Source of the DNA: Lutibacter sp.
Lineage (GTDB): Bacteria > Bacteroidota > Bacteroidia > Flavobacteriales > Flavobacteriaceae
NCBI GenBank assembly: GCA_030599055.1
Contig: JAUVOS010000152.1
Location: 1-6,263 of the forward strand
Direction: 5' to 3'
Length of the DNA stretch: 6,263 bases
Below are positions 5,540-6,263 of the stretch, one piece after another. The notes under the pieces were generated by a model, which worked only from the letters and a program-made list of their open reading frames with translations, was not told the origin of the DNA and did not search any database. A program made the translations under genes and the position numbers. Numbering within the stretch: the stretch's first letter is position 1; each line of letters starts with the position of its first letter.

Positions 5540-5577
5540 TTCTTATACCTTTTATTGGTTTAATTTTTTACGAATTG

Positions 5578-5609
5578 CAAAATAACAAATAAAAAATGGT
5601 TTATACAAA
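5578..5609 (-). promoter_or_regulatory. Candidate promoter for rpmB-rpmG-DUF4295
   Basis: In the 70-base gap between cinA and rpmB, the - strand reads TTTG (5609-5606), 21 bases, then TATTTTG (5584-5578). This resembles the Bacteroidota sigma-A pattern (TTTG, then TAnnTTTG) but the -7 element is one base short. Transcription would begin about 30 bases before the rpmB ATG. Such AT-rich DNA gives near matches often, so this is tentative. Confidence 0.35.
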
Positions 5610-6263
5610 CTATTTTTTGGTGTTTTTTATGATTTCTTTTTGCAGTAATTCCAAAGCTTTAGAGGTCGCTCTATAAATAACCTTTTCACGAGGCTGTCCA
5701 AAATTAAAAAAATAGCTATTTACACCATGTGGACCGGCTATTGCAATATATACATCTCCGACAGATTTATCTGTTTGATCAGTAGTCGGACCGGCATTTC
5801 CAGTAGTTGCTATTGCGTAGTCGGTTTTAAATTTTTTCTGAATACCAACTGCCATTGCTTCAGCTACTTCTGCACTTACCACAGAATATTTAGCAATTAG
5901 CTCCCAAGGCACTCCCAATTCTCTTTCTTTAATTTCCGAAGTATAACTTACAATACTACCCACAAAATAATTAGATGCACCTGGAATTGAGGTCAATAAA
6001 TGTGCAATATTTCCACCCGTACAACTTTCTGCAGTGGCTAAAGTCTGATTGCGTTCACTTAGTAAAGTACCTATTTCCTTTTCCAATAAAAAACCTTCAA
6101 AACCAAACGGTATACCGTCTAAATAAACTATTAAGGCAGCAACGGAATCAGTCAATTGTTTTTCAATCTGCTTTTTATCAGTCCCTTTAATAGTGAGTCG
6201 TAATCGTAACCTACGATAATTAGGCAAATAAGCTAACTTTACTTCTTTTGGTAGTTGCTTTTC
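5610..6263 (-). CDS. cinA: CinA-like protein, C-terminal part (NMN deamidase PncC domain); 5' end outside window
   Basis: The visible 217 residues are the C-terminal half of a CinA protein; the reading frame continues open past base 6263, so the N-terminal MoaB/MogA-like domain lies outside. From the edge, EKQLPKEVKLAYLPNYRRL is the typical entry to the linker/KH-like part. The PncC domain (about 62-212 of the visible part) has TLATAESCTGG (74-84) with the conserved Ser, TSIPGASNYFVGSIVSY (91-107), TTGNAGP (153-159), SVGDVYIAI (167-175) and the closing FGQPREKVIYRAT. The domain hydrolyses nicotinamide mononucleotide to nicotinate mononucleotide in NAD salvage; full CinA often adds ADP-ribose pyrophosphatase activity. 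A TTG at 6227 could be misread as the start but lies inside the conserved linker. It stands directly upstream of rpmB. Confidence 0.95.
   Translation of the reverse strand, partial: EKQLPKEVKLAYLPNYRRLRLRLTIKGTDKKQIEKQLTDSVAALIVYLDGIPFGFEGFLLEKEIGTLLSERNQTLATAESCTGGNIAHLLTSIPGASNYFVGSIVSYTSEIKERELGVPWELIAKYSVVSAEVAEAMAVGIQKKFKTDYAIATTGNAGPTTDQTDKSVGDVYIAIAGPHGVNSYFFNFGQPREKVIYRATSKALELLQKEIIKNTKK

Noticed and set aside
5610..6227. Complete short PncC-type protein starting at TTG 6227
   Set aside because: The frame stays open to the window edge and the twelve residues before it (KQLPKEVKLAY region) match the conserved CinA linker, so the gene is a longer CinA cut by the window.

Overview
The window looks like a chromosomal segment from a low-GC Bacteroidota bacterium, most likely a Flavobacteriia-type lineage. 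The evidence is the gene order cinA-rpmB-rpmG-DUF4295-ftsY, which is characteristic of that phylum. The 50-residue DUF4295 protein is itself, to my knowledge, restricted to the phylum, and leaders are AT-rich with almost no Shine-Dalgarno signal. No phage, transposase, integrase, CRISPR or tRNA sequence is visible. I find no clearly new multi-gene system; the unusual material is in the non-coding repeats.

Left end (1-301): a strict 7-bp tandem array, consensus GATACGC, of 32 units at 35-258 with no indel. It is followed by a short related heptamer tract and a 13-bp direct repeat, and ends 43 bases before a start codon. That start belongs to a family 2 glycosyltransferase (302-1291, + strand), probably acting on a surface polysaccharide. 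A 321-base AT-rich gap follows with a 17-bp palindrome and a weak terminator-like hairpin. Next is a complete acetyl-CoA synthetase gene (1613-3523, + strand), which activates acetate to acetyl-CoA.

Centre (3524-3749): acs and ftsY converge on a strong bidirectional terminator (3547-3580). Beside it is a long imperfect palindrome built from 9-nt units (3660-3727).

Right part (3750-6263, all - strand): transcription runs right to left. cinA (5' end outside the window) is followed by rpmB (bL28), rpmG (bL33), a 50-residue DUF4295 gene not evident from long-ORF scanning, and ftsY. A hairpin/U-tract terminator (4881-4919) and a 22-bp tandem repeat block (4759-4846) separate ftsY from the ribosomal genes, so ftsY is probably expressed at least partly on its own here. 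Functionally this block joins 50S subunit components, the SRP receptor for membrane targeting, and an NMN deamidase-type salvage/repair protein.

Three of the intergenic regions carry repeats of fixed unit length (7, 22 and 9 nt). The heptamer array, whose sequence differences fall almost only at CpG positions, is the most interesting.
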